This document shows, piece after piece, positions 1-9,178 of a DNA stretch of 64,000 nucleotides (positions are counted from its first letter, which is position 1; every line of letters begins with the position of its first letter). Below the pieces are notes generated by a model that searched no databases, was not told the origin of the DNA, and was given only the letters and a program-made list of their open reading frames with translations. This DNA is from Affinundibacterium nitidum. GTDB lineage: Bacteria; Pseudomonadota; Gammaproteobacteria; Burkholderiales; Burkholderiaceae_D. Position numbers and translations under genes: made by a program. The stretch is from the NCBI RefSeq assembly GCF_014284155.1, contig NZ_JACOFZ010000011.1, positions 19,490-83,489 on the forward strand, read 5' to 3'.

Positions 1-784
1 GTTCTACGGTGCCGCTATCGCTAGGTGAAAGTTGTTTGTTCTCTTTGTCGACTAAATTTAAGTTGTAACGCTGGACAAACCACCAGGGAACTTCTTGGGT
101 AAGTAACTTATCGAGGTCGTAGGTAATGATGACGTCGCCTAAGAGGCGACTTTCACTGTAGAGTGGAACGACAAGTACCCATAACGGCGCAAATTGTTCT
201 ATGACGTTACTATAGCTCGCTTGTTTTAAACCATGTGCTTTGCTCAAGGCTTCTTGAATTAAGGGGTCGTTCAAGGGGGGGAGTTGTACGGGACGCTGTT
301 CATATATGGGTAGTCCGAGCACGCGTCGCTGGTCTCGATCGATATATTCAATAGCAAGAATCGCGCGATTTTCTTTAATTAAAGCGTCGATGCGTCGTAA
401 AAATTCGGCATGACTTTGATCGTTGTGTGACTGAATGTCTTCGCCCCAATTCTGCAGAATACTTCGATGGGTTTCAAGTTTGTTGGTAATGGTTTGTTCA
501 ATCCAAAGCAGATCTAGTGAAGACTGCCTAGCATTGGAGGCTTGTTGGTCAGCATACCAATTCCACCCAATCGTGCTGAGTACGAAAAGACCTGTTGTAA
601 GAAACAGCGCCAAACTGGCCCAAAGCCAACGACTATTCAAAGAGCGGGATGGTAGAAATCGCATAGAGCTTGGCGTGACCCGGATGGTTTGCGAATGTGA
701 AAGTGTTGATGATGTTAAATCATCTGTTAATTTAACATTGGCAGCTAGGCTTGGTAAAGCAATCGATTGGCGAATTGAATGCAT
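1..784 (-). CDS. Membrane sensor protein, probably histidine kinase N-terminus (partial)
   Basis: An open frame runs off the left edge of the window, so only about 261 N-terminal residues are present. A membrane segment (WLWASLALFLTTGLFVLSTI) is followed by a soluble stretch of about 190 residues with the look of a periplasmic sensing domain of a PAS/dCache-type kinase (TNKLETHRSILQNWGEDIQ, then LWVLVVPLYSESRLLGDVII). The catalytic part is not visible, so kinase identity is inferred. Two starts are possible: ATG at 784, or ATG at 664 just before the membrane segment. Neither has a clear ribosome binding site. The upstream receptor gene is separated by a terminator, so this gene probably has its own promoter. 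Confidence 0.55.
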   Translation of the reverse strand, partial: MHSIRQSIALPSLAANVKLTDDLTSSTLSHSQTIRVTPSSMRFLPSRSLNSRWLWASLALFLTTGLFVLSTIGWNWYADQQASNARQSSLDLLWIEQTITNKLETHRSILQNWGEDIQSHNDQSHAEFLRRIDALIKENRAILAIEYIDRDQRRVLGLPIYEQRPVQLPPLNDPLIQEALSKAHGLKQASYSNVIEQFAPLWVLVVPLYSESRLLGDVIITYDLDKLLTQEVPWWFVQRYNLNLVDKENKQLSPSDSGTVE

Positions 785-830
785 CTTAGTAAAGGTGATT
801 GAACCCGCGATTTGTGTTACTTTTATTAAA

Positions 831-865
831 CAAAAAAGCGGCAAACTTGCTGAGCAGTTTGCCGC
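831..865 (-). terminator. Rho-independent terminator of the TonB receptor gene
   Basis: A 9-bp perfect stem (GCGGCAAAC at 838-846 with GTTTGCCGC at 857-865) is followed on the minus strand by six T. It lies between the receptor stop codon and the sensor gene. Confidence 0.85.
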
Positions 866-1016
866 GAAAGCCAGTACCAAGCCTCTTGGATTGCAAGGGC
901 GATAAAGCGGACCTCGATCAACTAAGGTGTAGCTTGCGTCCTTTGAGAACAAACCATGGGGGGATGATCTGTCATTGCTCAAACGGAGGAAGGTCCTGGG
1001 GGAAGATCTACTCTCA

Positions 1017-3689
1017 TTAATAGTCTATGCCCAAGCGGATACCGAACATGCGTGGATCATTCCAAGTGGCTTTGATAAACCCACCTGCATCGCCCGCGCT
1101 GTTTTTAGTCATCGTGTTCGCAAGGTTGAGCACGTAGGCTTCTGCATACCAGCGACGATCAGGAGAGGTTAGTCGTACACTTGCATCAATCTTGCTATAG
1201 GCTTTTTGTGCGTCCGATAAATGTGGGTTATCGAAATTACGAAGCGTGAAATACATCTTGTCCTGCCATTTCAAGGCAAGCCATGGTGTTAAGGTATAGC
1301 CATTCTCTAATCCAAATTCCTGCGAGAAATTGAAACCAAATGTGAACTTAGGCGATAGCGGCAGATGATTGCCTGTGATGTCATAAATCCGACGACCTGC
1401 CAAAGTGCGATCTGTGCCGCTATAAAAATCAGGACATGAAACAGCGCCAAATTCTTCGCGTACACCGCAGCCCCAGCCATCACTGAAAGACGGATAGTCT
1501 TTCATTTTCGTGTTGAGGTATGAGAAGAATCCCATTAGGCGTGCTCCGCCCCAAGGTTTATAGTCGAGCTCCAATTCAAGTCCTGAAATATCGACCACAC
1601 CAACATTCGTTGTCTGCCATTTGCTGACGATGTCGCAGTTGGGATTGTCCTCAGGACAAGGACCGTTATGCTTGACTTTAGCAGAGAAGAAATCACCAGT
1701 AACTTGCATGTCTTTGTACTGACTATAGAAGCCTGTCATCCGCACGTTCATTCGGTTATCGAGCATTTTTGTTTTGTAGCCGAGCTCAAAATTGGTGACG
1801 GTCTCCGGTTTATAAGCGAAGAAGCTATACTGTGGTCCACTCGGTCCATCGATGCATTCTTTGCCACCGCAACGATCGTCTTTATCGCCAAAGCCGCCCG
1901 ATTTGTACCCTGTGGAAAGAGAGGTGTAGATCATTTCATTCGGGCTGATATCTTTCATCAGTCCAATGCGATAGGTGAGTTTCTTCCAACTCTGTGCATG
2001 ATCATTTTGGGCCGGTGGGCCGTATTCATTATAGGCATCAGGTCCAGCGAAGGCTCCCATTTGATTGTTCAAGTTGGCACTGTTGTGGGCTTTAAACCCG
2101 ATGGCGCCTGGTGTGCCAGGATGAAATAGTCCGTTGTAGTAAGCAGGTAAAGTGGCGTCCCATCCACCATATACTTTCCCGCCTTGATCATCTTTGCTAT
2201 CACGACTAAAACGGGCACCTAAAGTGGCAGTCCAAGTCGGTATGAATTGCCAATCTGTTTGGGCGTAAATGGCTTTGGCATCAATTTGACGATTCGGCTG
2301 CTGGTAATACTGGCTGATCGGGAAACCAAAAGGTGCATTGACCAGAAACTCTTGCGCATAGTTGATCTGGTTTTTCTCATGCATCCAAAAAGCACCGAAC
2401 ACGTATTTGAGATCGTTGTCGCTGTGCTTAAACTGCACATCGTGTACCGTCGATACGTATTTCGAATCGAGCGTAAGTGAAGAATTATCGATTACAGGCC
2501 ATACGCCCCAGTCCCCATCAGCTGAAAGCGGTAGAGTCGCTGTGTCGTGACTAACGATAGGGTGGTAGCCCGAGTCATCGTCGCTCTGTTGTTTGCGCCT
2601 TTGATCAGCATACGCGAAACCGTATTCGATCGTATTTTTGCTGTCGAGATTCCAAGTGAGGCCAGAACGCACGGTATCAATTGACATATCGATTTTACCT
2701 GGCACATTGATTTTAATGTCCCATTTGCCGCCAGTACAGGCGAACCGTGTGCCGGCCGCTTGCTCGCAATCCTTTAAACCAATATCGCCCGCGCCATTGT
2801 TTTGAAATTTTTCATATGATAATTGCCATTGCAAGTCTGGACTGAGTTTGAGACGAGCTGCAAGACGAGCGGCCCATTCATTTTTATTATTGTAAAAGTC
2901 TTTGCGCTGAACTTTTTGATTGTGTCGTTGGTCGACGTCGGGAATACCATCGGCGAAGAAGCCATGGTCGGGGATGTTCACATCGGTAAAATCTTGTGCC
3001 TGATTGATCCACCCATCGCGCTTTACGTTCATTAATGTTGCTCGTAACGCCAGAGTATCATTGACCGCTATATTTTGGATGATGTTGACTTGACGTTGGC
3101 GATAGTTTCCTAGCTCGACATTGGTGCTCCCGTAGGTACCACCGAAATCTGGTTTTGCTGGAATTAAGTTGATGCTGCCAGCAGTCGAGTTGCGCCCGAA
3201 GAGTGTGCCCTGTGGACCTCGCAGGACTTCGACTTGATCAAGGTCAAACATGAGGGCCATAGCGCCTTGTGGGCGAGGTGAATACAAACCTGCAACGTGC
3301 AAGCCAACGGCTGGGTCACCGATTTCAGTGAAGTTGTTGGAGCTCACGCCGCGGATACTGATCTGCACACCTGAGTCTGCACCCGTTGATAATTGTAGGT
3401 TCGGAATTATTCCAGATAGCCCACGTACATCAGTAATGCCTTCGCGGCTGAGGCTCTCTTGTGTTATCGCAGATACGGCAACAGGCGTTTTGAGTAGTGA
3501 GCTAGCTTGCCGTGTGGCTGTAACAATCACTTCCTGCAAGCTATCTTTATCTTGTTTTTTTATTTTTTCGTTACCGGTATTGTTCGCACTCTCTTGTGCT
3601 AACAAAGGTAATGAAAATGCGCACAAGGTGCTACTAATCGCTAGGTGCATTAGAGTCTTACGGCTTGGAATACTGAAACGTCGGGGCAT
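1017..3689 (-). CDS. TonB-dependent outer-membrane receptor
   Basis: An outer-membrane beta-barrel protein of 890 residues for TonB-energised uptake. A signal peptide ends near PLLAQ, then comes a TonB-box-like stretch (LQEVIVTATRQ), a plug domain (TPVAVSAITQESL, VEVLRGPQGTLFGRNSTAG) and a long barrel rich in aromatic residues, ending in the chain-terminal aromatic GIDY. The ATG at 3689 is preferred over a TTG at 3704 because AGAGAG lies 6 to 7 bases before it. The ligand cannot be read from the sequence. The closest family look is the broad group of sphingomonad/Burkholderiales receptors used for sugars, aromatics or siderophores. It has no transport partner beside it. Confidence 0.9.
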   Translation of the reverse strand: MPRRFSIPSRKTLMHLAISSTLCAFSLPLLAQESANNTGNEKIKKQDKDSLQEVIVTATRQASSLLKTPVAVSAITQESLSREGITDVRGLSGIIPNLQLSTGADSGVQISIRGVSSNNFTEIGDPAVGLHVAGLYSPRPQGAMALMFDLDQVEVLRGPQGTLFGRNSTAGSINLIPAKPDFGGTYGSTNVELGNYRQRQVNIIQNIAVNDTLALRATLMNVKRDGWINQAQDFTDVNIPDHGFFADGIPDVDQRHNQKVQRKDFYNNKNEWAARLAARLKLSPDLQWQLSYEKFQNNGAGDIGLKDCEQAAGTRFACTGGKWDIKINVPGKIDMSIDTVRSGLTWNLDSKNTIEYGFAYADQRRKQQSDDDSGYHPIVSHDTATLPLSADGDWGVWPVIDNSSLTLDSKYVSTVHDVQFKHSDNDLKYVFGAFWMHEKNQINYAQEFLVNAPFGFPISQYYQQPNRQIDAKAIYAQTDWQFIPTWTATLGARFSRDSKDDQGGKVYGGWDATLPAYYNGLFHPGTPGAIGFKAHNSANLNNQMGAFAGPDAYNEYGPPAQNDHAQSWKKLTYRIGLMKDISPNEMIYTSLSTGYKSGGFGDKDDRCGGKECIDGPSGPQYSFFAYKPETVTNFELGYKTKMLDNRMNVRMTGFYSQYKDMQVTGDFFSAKVKHNGPCPEDNPNCDIVSKWQTTNVGVVDISGLELELDYKPWGGARLMGFFSYLNTKMKDYPSFSDGWGCGVREEFGAVSCPDFYSGTDRTLAGRRIYDITGNHLPLSPKFTFGFNFSQEFGLENGYTLTPWLALKWQDKMYFTLRNFDNPHLSDAQKAYSKIDASVRLTSPDRRWYAEAYVLNLANTMTKNSAGDAGGFIKATWNDPRMFGIRLGIDY

Positions 3690-3876
3690 AATCGCTCTCT
3701 TCAAGAAGTGTCAATACAATTTGAATCGAGCAAAAAGAGTGTTAAAGCGCTCGATTCTGAATGAAATGACTAAGCGTATTGATGTCTCCCTTTGACGCAA
3801 CAATAAGCTAGTCGGAGCTTAGTGTTCACTTTTTGGTCAGGACGAGCAATGCAGAAATTTACCGCTCGTTATCAGG

Positions 3877-3905
3877 GAAATTACTGAGTTCTGAAAAGTA
3901 ATTTC
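3877..3905. repeat. Inverted repeat at the end of hpnE
   Basis: GAAATTACT (3877-3885) pairs perfectly with AGTAATTTC (3897-3905) and overlaps the hpnE stop codon. There is no T-run on the minus strand, so it would be at most a weak terminator or an RNA-end stabiliser. Confidence 0.4.
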
Positions 3906-5304
3906 AGAGCAGTAGTTGAGCTGCAGCAATACCACTACGTGCTGCAGATTCTAGAGTGGCTGGGTAATCGCAGGCGGTGTAATCTCCGGCAAGCACCAGA
4001 CCAGCACGTGTGGTTAGGTTGGTGGGACGCTGCAAGTTTGGTGTGCAACTAAATGTGGCGCGTTTTTCACTGATCACTTGATGCCACACTGGATGTGCCA
4101 ATTCTGGCAGTTGCAAGACTTGCGCAAGCTGAGCGGCAATTTGAGTGGCTAAGGTTTCTCGCTCAATGTTGACTGCTTCCGCCGCAGCACTGACAACAAC
4201 GGCCAACATACCTTGTTGGTCTCGATGCAGTTGGCCACGATCAAAAACAAATTGCCCCCAATGTTGTTGCATGGGATTGTCAACTAAAGCAAAGAAAGGG
4301 CGTTCAAGCCTGAGCGTTGGTCCGTACTGCAAATAACACGTTGTAATGGCCTCGTAATTGAAGTCCTGCGGAAACTCAATTGGTCGAGGAACACCGAAAG
4401 CTTGATCGGTCGATTCGAGACTTGGCACATCTTGCTTTGAAGCTTTGTTTGCTAACTTTATTAAGAAGCGTTTGCTGATTTCAGCTGGTGTTGCTAGCAC
4501 GATGCCATCAAATGCCATGGCATTAAGTTCTGGTGAGGTTGATACTAGGCGCCACTGCCCATCGTCTGCGCCATCAAGATCTTGAACAGCAGTACCGAGA
4601 TGCACTTGTCCGCCGTGAGTAAGAAGATATTGGGCAGCTGCTTGCGGCATTAATGAGGTCAGGTCTGACGTTGGTAGCAGCATGTCTGAGGCACTACGTT
4701 TGGCACCTAAACTGTCACGCAACACAGCAAGAAAAACACGCGCTGAGGCGCGTTCTGGTGGCGTGTTAAGCGCCGCGATACAAAGCGGATTCCACATTAA
4801 TTGAATAAGACGATCAGTTTGCTCATAGCGCTGTAAAAGCTCCGAAACGCTGCAATCCACATTCAATTGCCAATCCATCCAACGAGCAGTCGTCGAGAAA
4901 CGAGCTAATACCATTTTGTCGGCGCGAGTCAAGCCTTGCGCTCTAAACAAAGCGAGCGCCAGATGAAGCGGGGCAGGGAGCCTTGGAGCCACAAAATGCA
5001 TACCGCTTTGTTTGGGGTAGACCATTTGCAAAGGAAGACGTAGAAAATTGTCTTCGAGCTTAATGCCGAGTATCTTGAATAATGCAAGGCAAGAGCTATA
5101 CGCACCCAAAAGGATATGTTGGCCGTTATCCAGTATGTTGCCATTATGTTCGATTGCACGCGCACGACCACCCAGTTGGCGGCTTGACTCTATCCAATGA
5201 ACTTCATGGTTTTTTTTCGCCAAACTGACCGCAGCAGCTGCACCCGCCCATCCGCCACCTACGACAGCGATTATTTTTCGTGATGCCGACTTACTTTTTG
5301 CCAT
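3904..5304 (-). CDS. hpnE: Hydroxysqualene dehydroxylase HpnE
   Basis: A FAD-dependent enzyme (466 residues) that reduces hydroxysqualene to squalene in the HpnCDE route. The N-terminus has the dinucleotide-binding motif VVGGGWAGAAAAVSLA (about residues 13-30), then the acidic ribose-binding end of the fold and LGGRARAI, the second flavin motif of the amine-oxidase/desaturase superfamily. The C-terminal LVLAGDYTACDYPATLESA is the flavin-contacting segment typical of this family. It follows hpnD on the same strand with an 18-base gap, so the two are probably co-transcribed. HpnC lies about 3 kb further upstream, separated by an unrelated lipoprotein on the other strand. Confidence 0.92.
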   Translation of the reverse strand: MAKSKSASRKIIAVVGGGWAGAAAAVSLAKKNHEVHWIESSRQLGGRARAIEHNGNILDNGQHILLGAYSSCLALFKILGIKLEDNFLRLPLQMVYPKQSGMHFVAPRLPAPLHLALALFRAQGLTRADKMVLARFSTTARWMDWQLNVDCSVSELLQRYEQTDRLIQLMWNPLCIAALNTPPERASARVFLAVLRDSLGAKRSASDMLLPTSDLTSLMPQAAAQYLLTHGGQVHLGTAVQDLDGADDGQWRLVSTSPELNAMAFDGIVLATPAEISKRFLIKLANKASKQDVPSLESTDQAFGVPRPIEFPQDFNYEAITTCYLQYGPTLRLERPFFALVDNPMQQHWGQFVFDRGQLHRDQQGMLAVVVSAAAEAVNIERETLATQIAAQLAQVLQLPELAHPVWHQVISEKRATFSCTPNLQRPTNLTTRAGLVLAGDYTACDYPATLESAARSGIAAAQLLL

Positions 5305-5322
5305 AGCCTGCTTTTGTTTCGG

Positions 5323-6156
5323 TTAGCCCCGAATATACGTGATCCACGCAAGCCAGAGCTTGCGTATGGGGGTGAGAGAAATTCTTTGCTTGAGTACTTG
5401 AAACTGATCTGCTTTGATTTCTTCTAGTAGAGCCCGGTAGATTGCAGCCATGATGAGGCCAGTGCGTTGTGCGCGTCTATCCTCTGCAGGCAAAAGGGCA
5501 AAGGCCTCTTCATAAGTCTTTTGAGCGCGTTCGTATTGAAACTGCATCAGCGCTTCAAATGCCGGCGTGTGACGGGCGTTCAAAATATCACTGGCTGGTA
5601 CGAAAAACTGTTGAAGCTCATTGACCGGAAGGTAGATTCTTCCTTTACGTGCATCCTCTCCAACATCGCGAATGATATTCGTGAGCTGAAACGCTAAGCC
5701 GAGTCTCTCTGCAAATTGTTTGGTCTGGGGTTTCTTAATGCCAAAGATACTAGCGGAGAGGATGCCAACCACGCCTGCAGCATGCCAACAATATTTTTGA
5801 AGGCCGATAAAATCTAAATACCTGTTTTGATTCAGATCCATCTCCATGCCGTCGATAATAGCAATCAGGTGGGCATGATCTAATTGATAGATCTGCATAT
5901 GTGGTAAAAGTGCTGTTGTGACAGGGTGTGTCGGCGCATTCTGCTGCATTGCTTGTACTTCTTTGCGCCACCAAGCGAGTTTCGTTCTCGCTACCTGTTC
6001 GTCGCTGCAATCGTCGACGATATCATCAACTTCGCGGCAGAAGGCGTAAAGAGCGGTGATCGCCCGACGCTTTTCATTGGGGAGAAAGAGGAAGCTGTAA
6101 TAAAAGCTAGAGCCGCTCGCAGCAGCCTTCTGTTGGCAGTATTCGTCTGGTGACAT
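5323..6156 (-). CDS. hpnD: Presqualene diphosphate synthase HpnD
   Basis: Condenses two farnesyl diphosphates to presqualene diphosphate, the first step of squalene synthesis. The 277 residues carry both Asp-rich metal-diphosphate motifs of trans-isoprenyl condensing enzymes: DDIVDD at residues 44-49, and the later LTNIIRDVGEDARKGRIYLP segment. The opening SGSSFYYSFLFLP and ALYAFCREVDD are typical of HpnD rather than HpnC. The ATG follows a region with no strong Shine-Dalgarno, but the family start fits. It leads the hpnD-hpnE pair and faces away from the three-repeat lipoprotein gene. Confidence 0.93.
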   Translation of the reverse strand: MSPDEYCQQKAAASGSSFYYSFLFLPNEKRRAITALYAFCREVDDIVDDCSDEQVARTKLAWWRKEVQAMQQNAPTHPVTTALLPHMQIYQLDHAHLIAIIDGMEMDLNQNRYLDFIGLQKYCWHAAGVVGILSASIFGIKKPQTKQFAERLGLAFQLTNIIRDVGEDARKGRIYLPVNELQQFFVPASDILNARHTPAFEALMQFQYERAQKTYEEAFALLPAEDRRAQRTGLIMAAIYRALLEEIKADQFQVLKQRISLTPIRKLWLAWITYIRG

Positions 6157-6464
6157 GCTGAAAATTGATTTTGTGCAATGAATTAAGGCGTTATGCTAAC
6201 TGGTTCGGCCCCAGAGTACAAATTTGATTGCGAAGTTGTCGGTCCTTAATCCCTGTACTATGGTTCCGCTGGTCCTCTAATCGGCTACATTTCATTACAA
6301 GAAAATGCATGAATGTTGAGCGCTGCTTGTTGTACAATGCGGGCTCTGCAGTGATTGCGGAACGGCCAATCATCACATGAGATTCTTTGTAATCAAATTT
6401 TATTGAGCCGCACTACTGTCGGCTTTTGGCGTTCGACTCGTACTTTTAAGGTAGGTATATCTTG
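6157..6464. other. Divergent intergenic region, hpnD / lipoprotein
   Basis: About 308 bases between divergent genes; no gene recognised. It must hold both promoters. A TACAAT hexamer at 6334-6339 is a reasonable -10 for the plus-strand lipoprotein but has no good -35. Short open frames here have no supporting features. Confidence 0.5.
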
Positions 6465-7307
6465 ATGAAATTGAATAAAAAAACAGGTTTGCTTGGTGCT
6501 CTAGTCGGGCTAGTTTTGGTTGGCTGCGGTGGTTTCGTCTATACCACGGTCGGTGGAAAAGTGACTGGTTTGACGACAGGAAGTACGATAGTTTTGAAGA
6601 ATGAAACTAACTATACAAAAACTTTGTCTGCCGATGGCGAGTTTTCATTTCGTGTTGCGAGCAACGGCACTTACAGTATTTCTGTGGCGACGCAGCCCAA
6701 TCCAGTGAACTGTACAGTAGCGAATGGAAGCGGGACAATGAGAGGTGAGACTCCAGTCACGAACATCGATGTGAAATGTGTACCAAATGTGCAATTGGGC
6801 GGGACATTGACGAATTTGCCAAGCTCAGCGAGCTTGATTTTGGCCGTAAATGGAGATACTAGCTATCGTACGACCTTGACGGCGAATGGTCCATTTAGCT
6901 TGGCACGATATGTAGTCGACGGCCAGACATATAAAGTCGAAGTCGCTTCACCACCAGCTGGACAGGTTTGTGCGGTGACGAATGGCAGTGGCACAGCGAG
7001 TCTTGCGAGTCCTGCCACTAATGTGGGAGTGAACTGCTTTGCTGGTGTTCCTATCGGCGGAACTTTGAGTGGACTGAAGGCAAACACCTTGTTGACCCTT
7101 ACAAACAATACAAACGACACTTATAATTTATTGGCTGATGGCGTCTTTACTTTCTTGTTTAGCCTAGCCGATGGCCAATCCTATGACGTTCAAGTGGCTA
7201 CGCAGCCAACGGGACAAAAATGTACTGTGAATAACGGTAAAGGTATTGCATCTTTAGCCAATCCAACACCAGCTTCTGCGATTTCCGTTACTTGCGTTGC
7301 AGGGTAA
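6465..7307 (+). CDS. Lipoprotein with three beta-strand repeats
   Basis: A 280-residue predicted lipoprotein. The lipobox LVGC places the lipidated Cys at residue 21. The rest is three copies of an about 85-residue unit that begins GGxLxxL, continues with an ADGxFxF-like turn and a Y-x-V-x-VAxxP strand, and ends in a C-x-V-x-NGxG ... C pair. Two Cys per unit suggest one disulfide per repeat. Such repeats recur in cell-surface proteins of Burkholderiales; no enzymatic function is evident. The ATG at 6465 has AAGGTAGG nine bases before it and is preferred over a TTG one codon earlier. It stands alone and ends at a bidirectional terminator. Confidence 0.75.
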   Translation: MKLNKKTGLLGALVGLVLVGCGGFVYTTVGGKVTGLTTGSTIVLKNETNYTKTLSADGEFSFRVASNGTYSISVATQPNPVNCTVANGSGTMRGETPVTNIDVKCVPNVQLGGTLTNLPSSASLILAVNGDTSYRTTLTANGPFSLARYVVDGQTYKVEVASPPAGQVCAVTNGSGTASLASPATNVGVNCFAGVPIGGTLSGLKANTLLTLTNNTNDTYNLLADGVFTFLFSLADGQSYDVQVATQPTGQKCTVNNGKGIASLANPTPASAISVTCVAG

Positions 7308-7322
7308 TCGTATTGATCCATC

Positions 7323-7353
7323 AAAAAAAGCCAGGTCTAGTGCCTGGCTTTTT
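7323..7353. terminator. Bidirectional terminator between convergent genes
   Basis: GCCAGG (7330-7335) pairs with CCTGGC (7343-7348), with an A-run before and a T-run after, so it can stop transcription from both sides. Confidence 0.85.
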
Positions 7354-7364
7354 CATTGCTGGGG

Positions 7365-8072
7365 CTAGAGTAACTGCAGGCAGTCACTATCATCGAAGTA
7401 GTAGATGTCTTCATGTTTAAACCCCCAATGACCGCCTTTTACTCTGACGAATGGCTCGAAGCTAAAAAAGGCAATGTCACCGAGAGCAGTGTGGTCGTCG
7501 GCTTGTATGAAATGTCGTTCATCACGAGAATTCGCTAGACTATGCCCAACATTGCCGCGGAAGTCTAAATTCACAAATCCTTTTTCGCGTATCTTTACAT
7601 TCGCCCATTCAAACAGTTGATGCAAAGTGTGATGTGGTTTCAACCAATGCATCAGTTCTTGATGAATGTGCTGTTGGAATTGAAATCCATTTTGGTATTC
7701 GCGGGTTTTGGGGTGCTCAACCCAAGCACCTAATTCAAAAGCAAAAGTGCGAGAGTAGTCGCCCCAAACCTCGCCTTTTCTAGGGCTCAGGTCAATGCTG
7801 ACGAGATTGGTACCGCCCATAATTTCATTATGGGGTAAATAGGATTTGCCTGAAATTGACAGGCAACTTCTGCTTCCAAGTAATACTTGTGCTGGGCATT
7901 CATAATACCAAGTGTCAGGATAGCCCGCTGCGGCGAGCATTTGCGCTGCTTTCACGGCGATAGTCGCTTCGGTATCTTCTAAACTCAGTTGCGACGGCAG
8001 ATCTCTTAATACTGCTTTCGCTGCAGCTTGGACCTTTTGATACTCTTGAATGGTGTGCTTACTTGGTTTCAC
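7365..8072 (-). CDS. M24-fold metallopeptidase (creatinase/aminopeptidase family)
   Basis: A single-domain pita-bread protein of 235 residues. All five expected metal ligands can be placed in order: D94 (SIDLSP), D105 (GDYSRTF), H177 (GNVGHSLA), E206 (FSFEPF) and E221 (KHEDIYYF). This matches methionine aminopeptidase and Xaa-Pro peptidase architecture, so an active di-metal peptidase or a related hydrolase is likely; the substrate is unknown. It lacks the N-terminal domain of Xaa-Pro dipeptidases. It sits 18 bases after hpnC on the same strand and is probably co-transcribed with it. That pairing has no obvious biochemical reason. Confidence 0.8.
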   Translation of the reverse strand: MKPSKHTIQEYQKVQAAAKAVLRDLPSQLSLEDTEATIAVKAAQMLAAAGYPDTWYYECPAQVLLGSRSCLSISGKSYLPHNEIMGGTNLVSIDLSPRKGEVWGDYSRTFAFELGAWVEHPKTREYQNGFQFQQHIHQELMHWLKPHHTLHQLFEWANVKIREKGFVNLDFRGNVGHSLANSRDERHFIQADDHTALGDIAFFSFEPFVRVKGGHWGFKHEDIYYFDDSDCLQLL

Positions 8073-8090
8073 GTGTTTCTTTAATTTGAG

Positions 8091-8900
8091 TTACATCTTG
8101 AGACTGCGCCACATCAAACGGGCTGCGTCGATTTTTTTGATAGTCGGTCGCTTATTGAAAACATCGAAATCGATCTTCTCTAATTTGTCGAGAATGAGCA
8201 ATCCGCCTTGAACGATCATTCTTAGCTCAAAGCCAAATCGTCCAGGCAGTTCTAACGCTAGGCTCGATCCATTTATCATCATCTGCCGCGCGCGATCGAC
8301 TTCAAACTGCATTAACGCTCGCCATGCGTCGCGATTGTAATTGAGATCGAGTTTTTTTTCGTCGATGTCAAACTTCCGCATGTCTTCCTGAGGCAGATAA
8401 ATTCTTGATTTGTCGAGATCGATTGCTACATCCTGCCAGAAGTTGATTAGTTGTAGTGAGGTACAAATCAGATCTGAACGTACTAGTTGTGAGGCGCTAT
8501 CTTGCGAAAATAAGCGCAACATGATTCTGCCAACGGGGTTGGCAGATCGACGGCAATAATCGAGTAGAGTTTCAAAGTCCGTATAACGCTTGGTAACGAC
8601 ATCCTGTTTGAACGCTGAAAGTAAATCTCGAAATAGTTGCAAAGGAATCTCGTATTGTTCAACCACCTTCGCTAAGTCTTGAAATAAAGGCGAAGTGATT
8701 GGACGCTGCTCCTGAATGGCGTCTAATTCATACTCATATTGGTTCAAAAGCTCAAGCCTTTGCTCGTCACTGATATTCCCTTCGTCAGCAAAGTCATCCG
8801 CGCTGCGTGCGAACGCATACACCGTTCGTACAGCGGGTCTGACATGCGCTGGCATCAACCAAGATGCGACAGGAAAATTTTCGTAGTGACTAATTGTCAT
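8091..8900 (-). CDS. hpnC: Hydroxysqualene synthase HpnC
   Basis: Converts presqualene diphosphate to hydroxysqualene, the step between HpnD and HpnE. The protein opens MTISHYENFPVASWLMP, the characteristic HpnC N-terminus, then has the first Asp motif RSADDFADE (residues 32-40) and the second in INFWQDVAIDLDKSRIYLP. The ATG at 8900 is preferred; a TTG nine codons upstream would add residues outside the family alignment. It is separated from hpnD-hpnE by the M24 gene and a lipoprotein on the opposite strand, so the usual contiguous hpnCDE order is broken. No squalene-hopene cyclase is present in the window. Confidence 0.92.
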   Translation of the reverse strand: MTISHYENFPVASWLMPAHVRPAVRTVYAFARSADDFADEGNISDEQRLELLNQYEYELDAIQEQRPITSPLFQDLAKVVEQYEIPLQLFRDLLSAFKQDVVTKRYTDFETLLDYCRRSANPVGRIMLRLFSQDSASQLVRSDLICTSLQLINFWQDVAIDLDKSRIYLPQEDMRKFDIDEKKLDLNYNRDAWRALMQFEVDRARQMMINGSSLALELPGRFGFELRMIVQGGLLILDKLEKIDFDVFNKRPTIKKIDAARLMWRSLKM

Positions 8901-9022
8901 AAAAGCACTTAAAAATAAATGACTCAAAAGTCATTGGCAAATAAAACTTTCGTCATTATAATTACTTACCCGCGAGTCAGTTATTAATTTGCCTGAGTTT
9001 TGTATCAATCAAGGCGAAACTT

Positions 9023-9051
9023 TTGACATACAGAAATAAACGCGTGATATA
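9023..9051 (+). promoter_or_regulatory. Sigma-70-type promoter for the RND operon
   Basis: Perfect -35 TTGACA at 9023-9028, then a 17-base spacer and GATATA at 9046-9051 (TATATA begins two bases later). It lies about 130 bases before the adaptor start. Confidence 0.55.
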
Positions 9052-9178
9052 TATTCGGGATCTAAGCAGCGAACGATAGTGACTGGTGTTCTTTTTTGTC
9101 TGGTCGGCTTCAATACCGCTATCGATGGTTCCTCCGCTTGGCTTTCACTGTTGTGCCGCATTAGTAAAGGAAATCTTC

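Noticed and set aside
435-905. Plus-strand frame of 156 codons
   Set aside because: It lies opposite the membrane sensor gene and across the receptor terminator; no domain or ribosome binding site supports it.
3250-3795. Plus-strand frame of 181 codons
   Set aside because: Antisense to the TonB receptor plug region; composition is a mirror of the real gene.
6191-6376. Minus-strand frame of 61 codons before hpnD
   Set aside because: No conserved features or ribosome binding site; likely promoter region.
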